Assembly: GCA_030689795.1 (NCBI GenBank)
Contig: JAUYEO010000196.1
Span: forward strand, 1 to 23,879
Source of the DNA: Desulfobacterales bacterium
GTDB taxonomy: Bacteria > Desulfobacterota > Desulfobacteria > Desulfobacterales > RPRI01
DNA length: 23,879 bases
Direction: 5' to 3'
Made by a program: the position numbers and the translations under genes. Positions 1 to 8,002 of this stretch are shown in pieces (the first letter of the stretch is position 1; each line of letters opens with the position of its first letter). Below the pieces are notes generated by a model. The model made no database searches. It saw only the letters and a program-made list of their open reading frames with translations, and was not told where the DNA came from.

Positions 1-1
1 C

Positions 2-1153
2 GGAGGCGGTGTTGCCGGCATAGCAGCAGCAGTGCGAGCTGCGCGCGAAGGGGCGCATACGATCCTTGTGGAAAAAAACGGTTTTCCCGGCGGAACCGCT
101 GTAAATTGCATGCACCGTTATATCTGCGGGTTGTATCCTTCCGGCCCTCTTCCTCCGGACGGCACCTTAAACGGAGGAATCGCCGATGAAATATGCGCGG
201 AACTCAAAAAACTTGCACCCGGAACAAAACCGGTTAAGATGGGCAAAGTCCATCTTTTCCCTTTTACAACGGGAGATTTTATCAGTGTTTTAAGGTCATT
301 AAGCGAAAAGCAGACAGGCCTTGAAATTCTTTATGAAACAAAGATTGTTTCGTTAAAAACGGAATTAGGCAACATCAGGTACGCTTTTGCAAAAGGGCTT
401 CAGGGAGAGCTGCAAATATCTCCGCGTGCTGTAATTGATTGCAGCGGAGATGGGACGGTAATCCGCCTGAGCGGAGCGGCTTACGATATTTCTTCTCCGG
501 ATGAACGCCAGCTTGCGGGTTTCTGTTTCAAAATAAAAAAGATTAAAGATCCCGGAGATATGACTCCGGTGAGTGTTCCCTATTATATATCGCAGTCTGT
601 TATAGAAAAGAAACTTCCTTTTTATCTGAAGTTTATGAAATATTATCAGAGTGATACTGAAAGTGAGGGATATTGTCTTATAAGTGTTCCTCCCGGCGAC
701 AACCCTGAAAAAACGGGTGAAGCCAAAAAAAATGCCGTAAAGGTTCACGACATTCTGAAAAGGGCGATACCCTCTTTCAGTGGTTCGGTTATTTCTGATA
801 TGTCGTCCGTGATCGCCGAACGCGACGGAATTCGCATGACAGGGGAATACACCCTTACAGAGGAAGATGTGCTTTCAGCCCGCAAATTTCATGACGGCGT
901 TGTAAAAAGCGCGTGGCCTATAGAGCTGTGGGACAGAGAAAAAGGCCCGACATACAGGTATCTCGAACCGGGATCATGGTACCAGATACCTTTGCGATGC
1001 CTCAAATCACGATATATAAAGAATCTCTACTGCGCAGGGCGCTGTATTTCAGCTTCCCGCGAGGCGCTGGGATCGACGAGGGTCATGGGAACATGCATAT
1101 CGCTGGGCGAACAGGCCGGGTTCGCGGCTGTGAAGGATCTCAATTTGTTATAA
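2..1153 (+). CDS. FAD-dependent oxidoreductase (FAD_oxidored type), 5' end cut by the window edge
   Basis: The frame is open from base 2, so the gene begins upstream of the window; 383 residues are visible. The visible start is the Rossmann dinucleotide-binding fold: GGGVAGIAAAVRAAREGA, followed by an acidic strand end (ILVEKN) and PGGT. The C-terminus carries the second FAD-contact motif typical of the FAD_oxidored family (NLYCAGRCISASREALGS, then TRVMGTCISLGEQAG). A GTG at 32 lies inside the Rossmann motif and cannot be the true start. The family contains soluble flavoproteins of varied or unknown substrate, so no reaction is assigned. The stop is followed after 9 bases by the B12-radical SAM gene, so it is probably the upstream member of the same operon and may act on the same lipid or acyl intermediate (inference). 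Confidence 0.8.
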   Translation, partial: GGGVAGIAAAVRAAREGAHTILVEKNGFPGGTAVNCMHRYICGLYPSGPLPPDGTLNGGIADEICAELKKLAPGTKPVKMGKVHLFPFTTGDFISVLRSLSEKQTGLEILYETKIVSLKTELGNIRYAFAKGLQGELQISPRAVIDCSGDGTVIRLSGAAYDISSPDERQLAGFCFKIKKIKDPGDMTPVSVPYYISQSVIEKKLPFYLKFMKYYQSDTESEGYCLISVPPGDNPEKTGEAKKNAVKVHDILKRAIPSFSGSVISDMSSVIAERDGIRMTGEYTLTEEDVLSARKFHDGVVKSAWPIELWDREKGPTYRYLEPGSWYQIPLRCLKSRYIKNLYCAGRCISASREALGSTRVMGTCISLGEQAGFAAVKDLNLL

Positions 1154-1162
1154 GGATTATTT

Positions 1163-2596
1163 ATGAAAGTATTACTGGTAAAACCCTATCCTGAACTGCG
1201 GGCGCCGAAGCTGCTTCAGGAAAAGTTCATACATCTTGAACCCCTTGAGCTTGAAATTGTGGCAGGAGGGGTTCCACCGGAAGACGAGCCATTCATTCTC
1301 GATCTGGGCCTCGAAAAAAATCCGGTTGAAGCTTTCCGTAACGCTCTTACCCGGATTTCTCCCGATATGGTCGGATTTACAGCATACAGCACTAATGTGG
1401 GCGTTGTGAAAAATCTCGCAAAAACAGTTAAGGATCATGACGGCGGTATTATCACCGTCGTCGGGGGAGTCCATGCAACTCTTCTCCCGAAAGATTATGC
1501 CGTTGATCAGATCGACATCATTGTGAGGGGGGAAGGCGGGGTCGTGATGCGCGAACTTGCCCGCCGATTTAAAAACAGAGAGCCTCTTCATTACGACAAT
1601 TACGCTCTTTCCCCGAAAGATCCTGGATTTCACGAAATCGCCGAACTTCAGCCTCCGGCCTATCCGCCTGCGGAAGAGATACCCAGACCAAGAAGAGATC
1701 TTGTCCGGCGATCCGGATATTTCTGCGTCTGGACAACGGCCCCGGACGGAAAGCTTGACACGATGTTCCCGCAGGTTGCGAGCCTGAGGACTTCAATAGG
1801 ATGCGCTTTTTCCTGCTCTTTCTGTGTCATTCCTCATCTCATGCACGGCAAGTACTTACAGCGAAGCCCTGAAGATGTTGTTGATGAGATAGGGGGCCTT
1901 GACGAAGGACATGTTTATTTCGTCGACGACGAAATGTTTCTAAACCCCTCAAGGATTAAAAGAATAGCGGAGCTTCTTATAGAACGCGGTATTAAAAAGA
2001 AGTATATAAGCTGGACCAGGAGCGACACAATCGTAAAACACCCGGATGTCTTCGGGCTGTGGAAAAAAGCAGGGCTCGATCTTCTGTATGTCGGTATCGA
2101 ATCGATGGAAAAATCCCGCCTTGATGAATATTCGAAAAAGACGGATGTCGAGACGAACCGGAAAGCGGTTGCGCTCCTGAAGGAATTGGGAATAGCTCTC
2201 CATGCCGCTTTCATAGTTCATCCCGACTTTACGGTTGAAGACTTCAGGCGCCTTGAAAAAGAGATTGAATACGTTCGTCCTGCAGAAGTTGCATTTACCG
2301 TCCTCTCCCCTTCCCCCGGCACAAAATTCTGGTACGATAACAGGGAAAGATTCATCTGCGACCCTTATAAGTTTTATGACTGCATGCATTCCGTGCTTCC
2401 GACCCGCCTCCCGATAAAGCTGTTTTATCAGCATTTCGGAAGGTTAAACAGCCTTGCAATGCGGTCGAATCCTTTGCGGGTAAATAAAGTTAAAGTACCG
2501 TTTAAAGATATAGTAAGGGCCATTTCAGGAGGAACAAAATATGTTTTCTCGCTCTACAACATATACAAGGATTACTTGCCGGAGAAAAACGGGTGA
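1163..2596 (+). CDS. B12-binding domain radical SAM protein (copy 1)
   Basis: This 477-residue protein has an N-terminal cobalamin-binding Rossmann-like domain (about residues 1-140, with VVGGVHATLLP and IIVRGEGG) followed by a radical SAM barrel. The iron-sulfur cysteines are C214, C218 and C221 in SIGCAFSCSFC (CxxxCxxC). The cobalamin domain has DLGLEKN where a His-on DxHxxG motif would be, as in most class B radical SAM enzymes. Family members methylate unactivated carbons or rearrange rings; the substrate is not readable here. ATG at 1163 follows an AAGGA-type ribosome site, and the stop overlaps the next gene's GTG in a GTGA, so translation is probably coupled to the CoA ligase. The protein is a full-length paralogue of the one encoded at 6175-7608, with the same length and cysteine positions. 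Domain call is firm; function is unknown. Confidence 0.85.
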   Translation: MKVLLVKPYPELRAPKLLQEKFIHLEPLELEIVAGGVPPEDEPFILDLGLEKNPVEAFRNALTRISPDMVGFTAYSTNVGVVKNLAKTVKDHDGGIITVVGGVHATLLPKDYAVDQIDIIVRGEGGVVMRELARRFKNREPLHYDNYALSPKDPGFHEIAELQPPAYPPAEEIPRPRRDLVRRSGYFCVWTTAPDGKLDTMFPQVASLRTSIGCAFSCSFCVIPHLMHGKYLQRSPEDVVDEIGGLDEGHVYFVDDEMFLNPSRIKRIAELLIERGIKKKYISWTRSDTIVKHPDVFGLWKKAGLDLLYVGIESMEKSRLDEYSKKTDVETNRKAVALLKELGIALHAAFIVHPDFTVEDFRRLEKEIEYVRPAEVAFTVLSPSPGTKFWYDNRERFICDPYKFYDCMHSVLPTRLPIKLFYQHFGRLNSLAMRSNPLRVNKVKVPFKDIVRAISGGTKYVFSLYNIYKDYLPEKNG

Positions 2597-4026
2597 ACAT
2601 TTTTGAAACCATAAAAAATGAGACCGCCGGCTACGGCGATAAAACCGCAGTTATCGAGGGAAATCAGAGCATATCATACCGTGAACTCCTTGGTGTCGCT
2701 GAAAATCTGGCTTCCCTGATGAAGAATCACGGGATTAATCCGGCGGACAGAATCGCACTGCTCTGCGACGACTCTATTGATTACATAATTATAAGCCTTG
2801 CAATACTTGCAGCAAAAGCGGCGGTTGTTCCCGTTTCATCCTCTCTTTCATGGGATGAAACGGATGCTGTTTTAAACAGGATAGATGTCAATTTCCTCAT
2901 TTTTGACAAGCCATCTTATACCGGAGCAGATGCCGAGCCATTCTTTTCAGGTTTTAACGGCGGGAGGGAATTTTTCCTGCTGTGCAGAAAAACGAAAGAT
3001 CTTCTTCCGGAAGAATATTATGCCATAAATCCTGCATTCATAAGATTCTCTTCAGGCACAACCGGCGCAAGCAAAGGCGTTCTCCTGTCGCATGAATCTA
3101 TAATTGAAAGAACCGATGCCGCAGACAAGGCGCTCCGCATGACTCCTGAAGATGTCGTCATATGGGTGCTTTCCATGAGCTATCATTTTGTTGTGACCAT
3201 TCTCCTTTTCTTGAGAAGGGCTTCAACAATAGTTCTTTGTGGAAAAGCATTTCCTGAATCGTTTATTGAGAATATAAAAAACAGGAAAGGAACATTCACA
3301 TACGCATCTCCCTTTCATTATCATCTTCTTTCCAATTCAGGCGGTATTCCGACGGATCTTTTCTCAGGTATCCGCATCGCCGTTTCAACGGCGATGAAAT
3401 TGCCGCAATCAACGGCCGGTGAATTCTACGACAAGTTCGGAGTTGAGCTTTCTGAAGCTTACGGGATAATCGAAGTCGGACTTCCCTTCATCAATCTTTC
3501 GGAAAATCAGTCAAAAAGAGGCTCGGCAGGCAAAGTTCTGCCCGATTATGCCATTAAAATAGAAAACAGGGATAAAGACGGGGTCGGTGAGCTTTTTATA
3601 AAAGGAAAAGGTTTTTTTGACGCCTATTTTTCTCCGTGGAAGAACAGAAAGAGCGTTTTATCCGACGGCTGGTTCAACACGGGAGATATCGGCAGAATTG
3701 ATGACGACGGTTTTCTCCACATTTTCGGTAGGGAGAAAAACGTGATTAATTTTGCAGGCATGAAAATATTTCCGGAAGACGTTGAAACAGTTCTGAACCG
3801 GCACCCGGCCGTCAAAGAATCTCTCGTTTATGGCCTCCCCCATCCGCGATATGGTGAGCTGCCCTGTGCGAAAGTTGTTTATAAAGAGAGAACAAATCCT
3901 GATTATGACACCGATGAAATCCGCAGGTATTGCTACCCTCTTCTTGCTTCATACAAGGTTCCTAAGGAAATCCATCCTGTAAAAAAACTTGAAAAAACGG
4001 CGAGCGGAAAAATCAAAAGATGGTAA
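2593..4026 (+). CDS. AMP-dependent acyl/aryl-CoA synthetase (ANL superfamily)
   Basis: This enzyme should activate a carboxylic acid as acyl-AMP and then as a thioester. All core motifs are present in the 477 residues: P-loop SSGTTGASKG (153-162), A5 motif YGIIE (290-294), TGD (363-365), hinge GREKNVINFAG (from 379), and catalytic lysine K473 in TASGKIKR. Length is slightly below the usual 500-550, mainly in the N-terminal domain. GTG at 2593 overlaps the previous stop by 4 bases; no other start fits the motif layout as well. A free-acid ligase in an operon with B12-radical SAM, glycosyltransferase-like and hydrolase genes suggests loading of an acid onto CoA or a carrier protein during synthesis of a modified lipid (inference). 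A carrier-protein ligase is an alternative. Confidence 0.88.
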   Translation: MNIFETIKNETAGYGDKTAVIEGNQSISYRELLGVAENLASLMKNHGINPADRIALLCDDSIDYIIISLAILAAKAAVVPVSSSLSWDETDAVLNRIDVNFLIFDKPSYTGADAEPFFSGFNGGREFFLLCRKTKDLLPEEYYAINPAFIRFSSGTTGASKGVLLSHESIIERTDAADKALRMTPEDVVIWVLSMSYHFVVTILLFLRRASTIVLCGKAFPESFIENIKNRKGTFTYASPFHYHLLSNSGGIPTDLFSGIRIAVSTAMKLPQSTAGEFYDKFGVELSEAYGIIEVGLPFINLSENQSKRGSAGKVLPDYAIKIENRDKDGVGELFIKGKGFFDAYFSPWKNRKSVLSDGWFNTGDIGRIDDDGFLHIFGREKNVINFAGMKIFPEDVETVLNRHPAVKESLVYGLPHPRYGELPCAKVVYKERTNPDYDTDEIRRYCYPLLASYKVPKEIHPVKKLEKTASGKIKRW

Positions 4027-4040
4027 ACGGATAAATAACC

Positions 4041-4320
4041 ATGCGTTTTCTTCTTATTGCGGGAAGCAACTCACTTTCTCATGTTGTAAAATGTCTTGCC
4101 GTGAGGGAGGCGCTTATCGATGAGGGTCAACGGGTCATTCTTGCCGCATCAAAAAAGTTCACACGCTTTTTCAAAAATAACCGATCCCCAACTTTCAGAA
4201 ACAATTGTCGAACTCATTTCAGATCCTGGTCTGGAAGCACGGCTCACGCTGGCAAGCGAAACCGTTAACAAATACGCCGGAGCTTCGTCAATTGCTTCAA
4301 TTCTTTCAAAAAGCATATGA
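4041..4320 (+). pseudogene. Glycosyltransferase remnant (N- and C-terminal ends joined by an internal deletion)
   Basis: The first about 45 codons from ATG 4041 (MRFLLIAGSNSLSHVVKCLA, then VREALIDEGQRVILAASKKF) look like the start of a GT-B, UDP-glycosyltransferase-like protein: beta strand, glycine-rich turn, long helix, second strand. At about 4165-4185 the sense passes to another frame encoding SETIVELISDPGLEARLTLA and ending KYAGASSIASILSKSI, which resembles the last helices of such enzymes (family resemblance judged by eye). Only about 90 codons remain of the roughly 400 expected, so the middle, including the donor-binding domain, is gone. The remnant's TGA still overlaps the next gene's ATG (ATGA), so the original operon spacing is preserved. 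It starts 14 bases after the CoA ligase. No functional product is expected. Confidence 0.6.
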
Positions 4321-5558
4321 AAGCAAACATATTCCTGCTGCACGGCTATTCCGGCTCTCCGATTGATCTTCTCCCCCTGGAAAAGATTCTTTCCGGACGG
4401 TTTCCGGAATCTGAAATAGAAAGCATTCAATTGCCGGGACATGGCAACCCCCAAGAAGTTCCTTCTTTTAACGAAGACCTGTATCTAAAGACTCTTGCAG
4501 ACAAACTCGGATTGATAGCCGATCCGGGAAGAAAAAAGATATATATCGGACATTCAACAGGGGGAACCCTTCTTCTCCGTTACTTCAGAGATTCCGGGAT
4601 TGTGCCGGATCTTCTGATTTTAATCGGAATACCCGCAGATATTGATATATCTTTTTTAGAACGATGGAGCATTCATTCAGACGGCGGAAAAGCAATATCA
4701 TTTTCTTCCACGGCAAAACTGGTTTCGTTTATCAACAGGCAGAGTAAATTGGTTTTTGAAACGCCGTTTCCCATTCTGATATTAAACGGTGAAGAAGACG
4801 AGTTGGTCCCGCCTGATCATGCCTTTGTCTGGAGAGAGCGCCTGAGAACTTCGAGCCGGATTGTCATAATCCCGTCAGGAAAACATCATCTGACCGTCTC
4901 AACTGCTGTTAAATTTTGCGCAGACACCGTCACAAGGGCTGTTGAGGATATCCTCTCAGGGCACGAACCGGATGATATGAACGCGGCATCCGGAATAGCA
5001 GGGATTGAGCCGGAACTTGCGGAATTTATCAGGATATCCTCTTCCTCATGCCGCCACATAGCAGGCTCTCCGGGCGGGAAAAGAGCGGTAGGCCGCGAAC
5101 CTGAACTTTTTCCGGTATTATCGACAGAACCGGTATTTGCAAACATAGAGATTACCACCCGGTGCAATCTGGAATGCGCCTATTGCATCCGGTCGGGACG
5201 GCCTCATCCGGTAAAGGATATGGATAAAAGAACATTCGCTCGGATTCTGGACCTTTTTCCGCACGCTTACCGCATAACTCTTGTCGGGCTTGGCGAACCG
5301 CTTCTTCATCACAATCCTGCCGGGATTGTGGCCGAGGCCGTATCAAGAGGCAGAAGAGTCGGACTGGTGACAAACGGCATGTGCCTCGATAAAGAAATGG
5401 GGCAGAATCTTCTGGATGCGGGCCTTCATTCCATTGCCTTCAGCCTTGACGCTCCCGACCAGAAAACGGCTGATATTGTCCGCAAAGGAAGCAACCTTGA
5501 AAGAATAACCGACAACATCCGACTTTTCACAAGAGCAGCAAAAAAAAGGGGACGATAG
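4317..5558 (+). CDS. Alpha/beta-hydrolase fused to radical SAM domain (5' part of a frame-disrupted gene)
   Basis: Residues 1-210 form an alpha/beta-hydrolase: oxyanion-side HGYSG, nucleophile elbow GHSTGG with S80, acid D161 in LNGEEDELVPP, and base H190 or H191 in SGKHHLTV. After a linker of about 60 residues comes a radical SAM domain with C283, C287 and C290 in TRCNLECAYC, a glycine-rich VGLGEPLL segment and LVTNG. The reading frame ends at TAG 5556 just after an A8 run, but homology clearly continues in the -1 frame (see 5540-5806 and 5731-6078), so this is probably the first two thirds of a protein of about 587 residues. The hydrolase could release or transfer an acyl or ester group while the radical SAM part modifies it (inference). 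The ATG overlaps the preceding remnant by 4 bases. Confidence 0.75.
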   Translation: MKANIFLLHGYSGSPIDLLPLEKILSGRFPESEIESIQLPGHGNPQEVPSFNEDLYLKTLADKLGLIADPGRKKIYIGHSTGGTLLLRYFRDSGIVPDLLILIGIPADIDISFLERWSIHSDGGKAISFSSTAKLVSFINRQSKLVFETPFPILILNGEEDELVPPDHAFVWRERLRTSSRIVIIPSGKHHLTVSTAVKFCADTVTRAVEDILSGHEPDDMNAASGIAGIEPELAEFIRISSSSCRHIAGSPGGKRAVGREPELFPVLSTEPVFANIEITTRCNLECAYCIRSGRPHPVKDMDKRTFARILDLFPHAYRITLVGLGEPLLHHNPAGIVAEAVSRGRRVGLVTNGMCLDKEMGQNLLDAGLHSIAFSLDAPDQKTADIVRKGSNLERITDNIRLFTRAAKKRGR

Positions 5559-5806
5559 CAACCGCTGTGTTTTCTGCGGTCTCTGTAAATACCGTACCCT
5601 GTCTCGAAGAGCTTGTAAATCTTGTTTCAGATCTCAATGTACATATCCTCATGCTGACGGATTTGAACTTCCCGCGCAATAAAGAAGAGACTCTGTGGAA
5701 AAACATCAATCCCGAAACTGCTGCCGCAGTAAAAAAAGCGACTCTATCCGCTTTTTCGAAAAAGCTGCCCGTCCTTTCGGTGCGGCGCTGGAGGAGTTCG
5801 GGTTAA
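5540..5806 (+). pseudogene. Radical SAM domain, middle fragment in -1 frame
   Basis: Reading from the A8 run at 5540-5547 in the -1 frame gives KKKGTIATAVFSAVSVNTVP and then LEELVNLVSDLNVHILMLTD, the expected next strands of the radical SAM barrel begun at 5100. The frame keeps a sensible protein as far as ETAAAVKK at the A7 run (5731-5737). Beyond that it becomes nonsense and stops at 5806. It has no start codon or ribosome site of its own at the right place, so it is a continuation, not a separate gene. Loss of one base in each A-run would explain both shifts; ribosomal slippage or assembly error are alternatives. Confidence 0.6.
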
Positions 5807-6078
5807 GGGAAAGATACAGGCAATTTCTCCTCATACCGCCGGATCAGTTGTACCGGCGCGCAAAGGAACGCTCATGGTGTGCCTCGCCATGGCAGACGGT
5901 GCCCGTGAATGTCTTAGGAGATATCTCCGTGTGCGACTGTCAGCCGCATAAAATCGCAGGAAATATTTTTACAAAGTCGTTTACAGAAATCTGGAACGGT
6001 GCAATCATGGTCGGCCATAGAGAACGCATGTTAAGCACACAGCCTCCGCCGGCCTGCAGAATCTGTCCCAGGTTTTAA
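5731..6078 (+). pseudogene. SPASM-type C-terminal domain of the hydrolase-radical SAM protein, third frame
   Basis: From the A7 run a further -1 step gives SIRFFEKAARPFGAALEEFG and then a SPASM-like auxiliary iron-sulfur cluster domain: WCASPW, NVLGDISVCDCQPHKIAGN, EIWNG, and the closing ACRICPRF before TAA. The spacing of these cysteines and the GD...CDC...GN...IWNG pattern are typical of SPASM domains. An ATG at 5695 opens this frame, but its first about 12 codons are out-of-frame product of the previous fragment and there is no fitting ribosome site. The piece belongs with 4317-5806, and no independent enzyme activity is expected from it alone. Confidence 0.65.
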
Positions 6079-6139
6079 CTCAAGCATGAAGGCTGTTCAA
6101 TCCGATACTTCATCCCATATCTTGTCGGCCAAAAATCAA

Positions 6140-6168
6140 TTGACACACAAGGTCATCCTTCATATACT
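6140..6168 (+). promoter_or_regulatory. Sigma-70 promoter, repeated copy A
   Basis: TTGACA at 6140-6145 and TATACT at 6163-6168 are separated by exactly 17 bases, a near-consensus housekeeping promoter. The predicted transcription start falls at or within a few bases of the ATG at 6175, so the message would have essentially no leader. The surrounding 44 bases (6127-6170) align without gaps to 9583-9626 with 36 identities. Confidence 0.75.
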
Positions 6169-6174
6169 CCAACC

Positions 6175-7608
6175 ATGCGCATTCTTCTTGTCAAGACCCG
6201 TTCCGAGCTAAAGGGAGTTCGTGCTCTGGAAGGGTTTATATGCCTCGAACCATTGGAACTGGAGATTGTTGCCGGTGTGGTGGAACCTGAGGATTCCGTG
6301 CGGATTCTCGATCTCCGGTTGCAGAAAGATCCCCGGCAGGCGTTTCTTGATGCCCTGCGTGCTGAGCAGCCGGACCTGATTGGGTTCACGGGGTACAGCA
6401 TTCATGTCCAGGCGATCAAGGACCTTGCCAGGCTGGCCAAAGAGCAACGCCCGGAAGCCAGTGTGATGGTTGGCGGAATTCATGCCTCGTTGTTGCCGCA
6501 TGATTTCATGGTGCCGGAAATCGACCTGATCATCCGGGGCGAAGGCAGCACTGCCTTGCGCGAACTGCTCCGGCGTCTAAAAGCTGGCCAACCGCCTGAA
6601 TTCCCGCCGGCTTGCCTGAGCACCCGACATCCGAACTGTGCGATTCATGCCGAGATGCCCCTGGCTGCCTATCCGCCGATTGAGCAGGCCGCGGCGCCGC
6701 GGCGCGATCTGGTCGACCGTTCCCGTTATTTCTTTGCATGGACAGCGGCGGCCAAGGGCGAGCGAATCCCCACACTCTTCCCCAGGGTCGCCAGTGTCCG
6801 CACCTCAATTGGCTGTGCCCAACGCTGCAGTTTCTGCATTTCCCCGACCCTGACCAGCGGCAGATACATCACCGTTCCGGCAGAACAGGTGGTGGATGAG
6901 ATCGCGACGGTTCCAGAGACCTACATCGCCTTCACAGACGACGAGATGTTTCTCGACACCAAGCGGGCCCGGCAAATCGCCGAACTCATTCTCAGCCGCG
7001 GCATCCGCAAGCATTATTATTCCTGGGCGCGGAGCGACACGATCATCCGCCATCCGGAACTCTTCAAACTGTGGAAACAGGCCGGGCTCGACACTCTTTT
7101 CGTCGGGCTGGAATCGGTCGACAATACACGTCTTGCCGCATACAACAAGAGCAATAAGACACAAAACAACCTGGATGCCGTTCAGATGCTTCGCGATCTT
7201 GAGATCAACCTGCACGCAGCCTACATCGTAGATCCCGATTTCACAGAAGCCGATTTCGACCTTATGGAGAAAGAGATCCTGTCGGTTTCGCCAGCCGAGA
7301 TAGCCTTTACCGTTCTGACCCCGACCCCGGGATCGGCGCTCTGGCAGCAGTCTGACAAGCAATTCCTTATTGACCCTTATCTTTACAGCGATTGTTTCCA
7401 CACTCTCAAAGCGCCGCGGCTTTCGCTCAAGCGTTTCTATCTCCGTTACGGCCGCCTCACCGCCCTTGCATTGCGCAACAATCCGTTGCGGATCAACCGG
7501 GTCAGGGTGCCTGCCGGCGATTTTGCAAAGGCCTTTGTCAGGGGCATCCGCTACGTCATCGCCCACCATACCCTGCATCGGGATTATCCTGCCGGGGTCC
7601 GCCGCTGA
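6175..7608 (+). CDS. B12-binding domain radical SAM protein (copy 2)
   Basis: This is a paralogue of the 1163-2596 product with identical length (477) and identical cysteine positions: C214, C218, C221 in SIGCAQRCSFC. The same landmarks occur in order: LEPLELEIVAG, GGIHASLLP, IIRGEG, FTDDEMFLD, WARSDTIIRHPELF, and a C-terminal RYGRLTALALRNNPLRINRV. By eye roughly half the residues agree with copy 1. The DNA is clearly richer in GC and GC-ending codons than its neighbours, suggesting import from another genome, not a local duplication. The ATG at 6175 has no ribosome-binding site and lies 7 bases after the -10 box, so translation is probably leaderless. It is the only gene of its transcript before an inverted-repeat element. 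Class B radical SAM methylase-like chemistry is likely; substrate unknown. Confidence 0.85.
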   Translation: MRILLVKTRSELKGVRALEGFICLEPLELEIVAGVVEPEDSVRILDLRLQKDPRQAFLDALRAEQPDLIGFTGYSIHVQAIKDLARLAKEQRPEASVMVGGIHASLLPHDFMVPEIDLIIRGEGSTALRELLRRLKAGQPPEFPPACLSTRHPNCAIHAEMPLAAYPPIEQAAAPRRDLVDRSRYFFAWTAAAKGERIPTLFPRVASVRTSIGCAQRCSFCISPTLTSGRYITVPAEQVVDEIATVPETYIAFTDDEMFLDTKRARQIAELILSRGIRKHYYSWARSDTIIRHPELFKLWKQAGLDTLFVGLESVDNTRLAAYNKSNKTQNNLDAVQMLRDLEINLHAAYIVDPDFTEADFDLMEKEILSVSPAEIAFTVLTPTPGSALWQQSDKQFLIDPYLYSDCFHTLKAPRLSLKRFYLRYGRLTALALRNNPLRINRVRVPAGDFAKAFVRGIRYVIAHHTLHRDYPAGVRR

Positions 7609-7638
7609 AGAGAGAGCTTTGCATAACATCTGATTAAA

Positions 7639-7867
7639 GGGTTTGGCAGGGGTAATGGGCTTTGGCCTTTCGCAAGAAATTTTTAAGGAAACATATCAAC
7701 GCCCCCAGATTGTCAACAAAGAGACACAGGCAGAGCCGGAATCATGGCTTCGTGGGCGAATATTCACTGGGGCTGCCCGGATTTCATGGGAGCGAATATG
7801 CTGCCGTTGGCAGAGTTTTAAATCGCATTCTTGCGGAATGCCAAAGCCCATTACCCCTGCCAAACCC
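7639..7867. repeat. 229-bp element with 40-bp terminal inverted repeats (MITE-like)
   Basis: Bases 7639-7678 and 7828-7867 are inverted copies matching at 38 of 40 positions, with the outermost 28 perfect (GGGTTTGGCAGGGGTAATGG at the tip). The 149-base interior has no convincing gene; the longest sensible piece is a 25-codon frame at 7744-7821. No target-site duplication is obvious. The element sits in the 394-base gap (7609-8002) between convergent genes, where its long hairpin could also stop transcription from both sides. The remainder of the gap (7868-8002) shows nothing recognisable. A non-autonomous transposon is the simplest reading; a terminator-type hairpin is the alternative. Confidence 0.7.
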
Positions 7868-8002
7868 GAATGGGAGATATTCAAAGCTCTCGAAGAGTGC
7901 GCCCCTGCACCGAAGGCAGCAGTAAACCGGTAGAGTCAGGAGCCGGAAAACAGAGAACTCTTATGTTACTCTTTATTATCTTTTTGAAAGCTTGAAGGAC
8001 AG

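Noticed and set aside
6805..7629. A 274-codon - strand open frame opposite the second B12-radical SAM gene
   Set aside because: It results from GC-rich codon bias on the sense strand; the product has no recognisable motif.
7744..7821. A 25-codon frame inside the inverted-repeat element, ending GANMLPLAEF
   Set aside because: It has no ribosome site and no recognised family, and lies wholly within the repeat element; chance or an old gene scrap cannot be separated.
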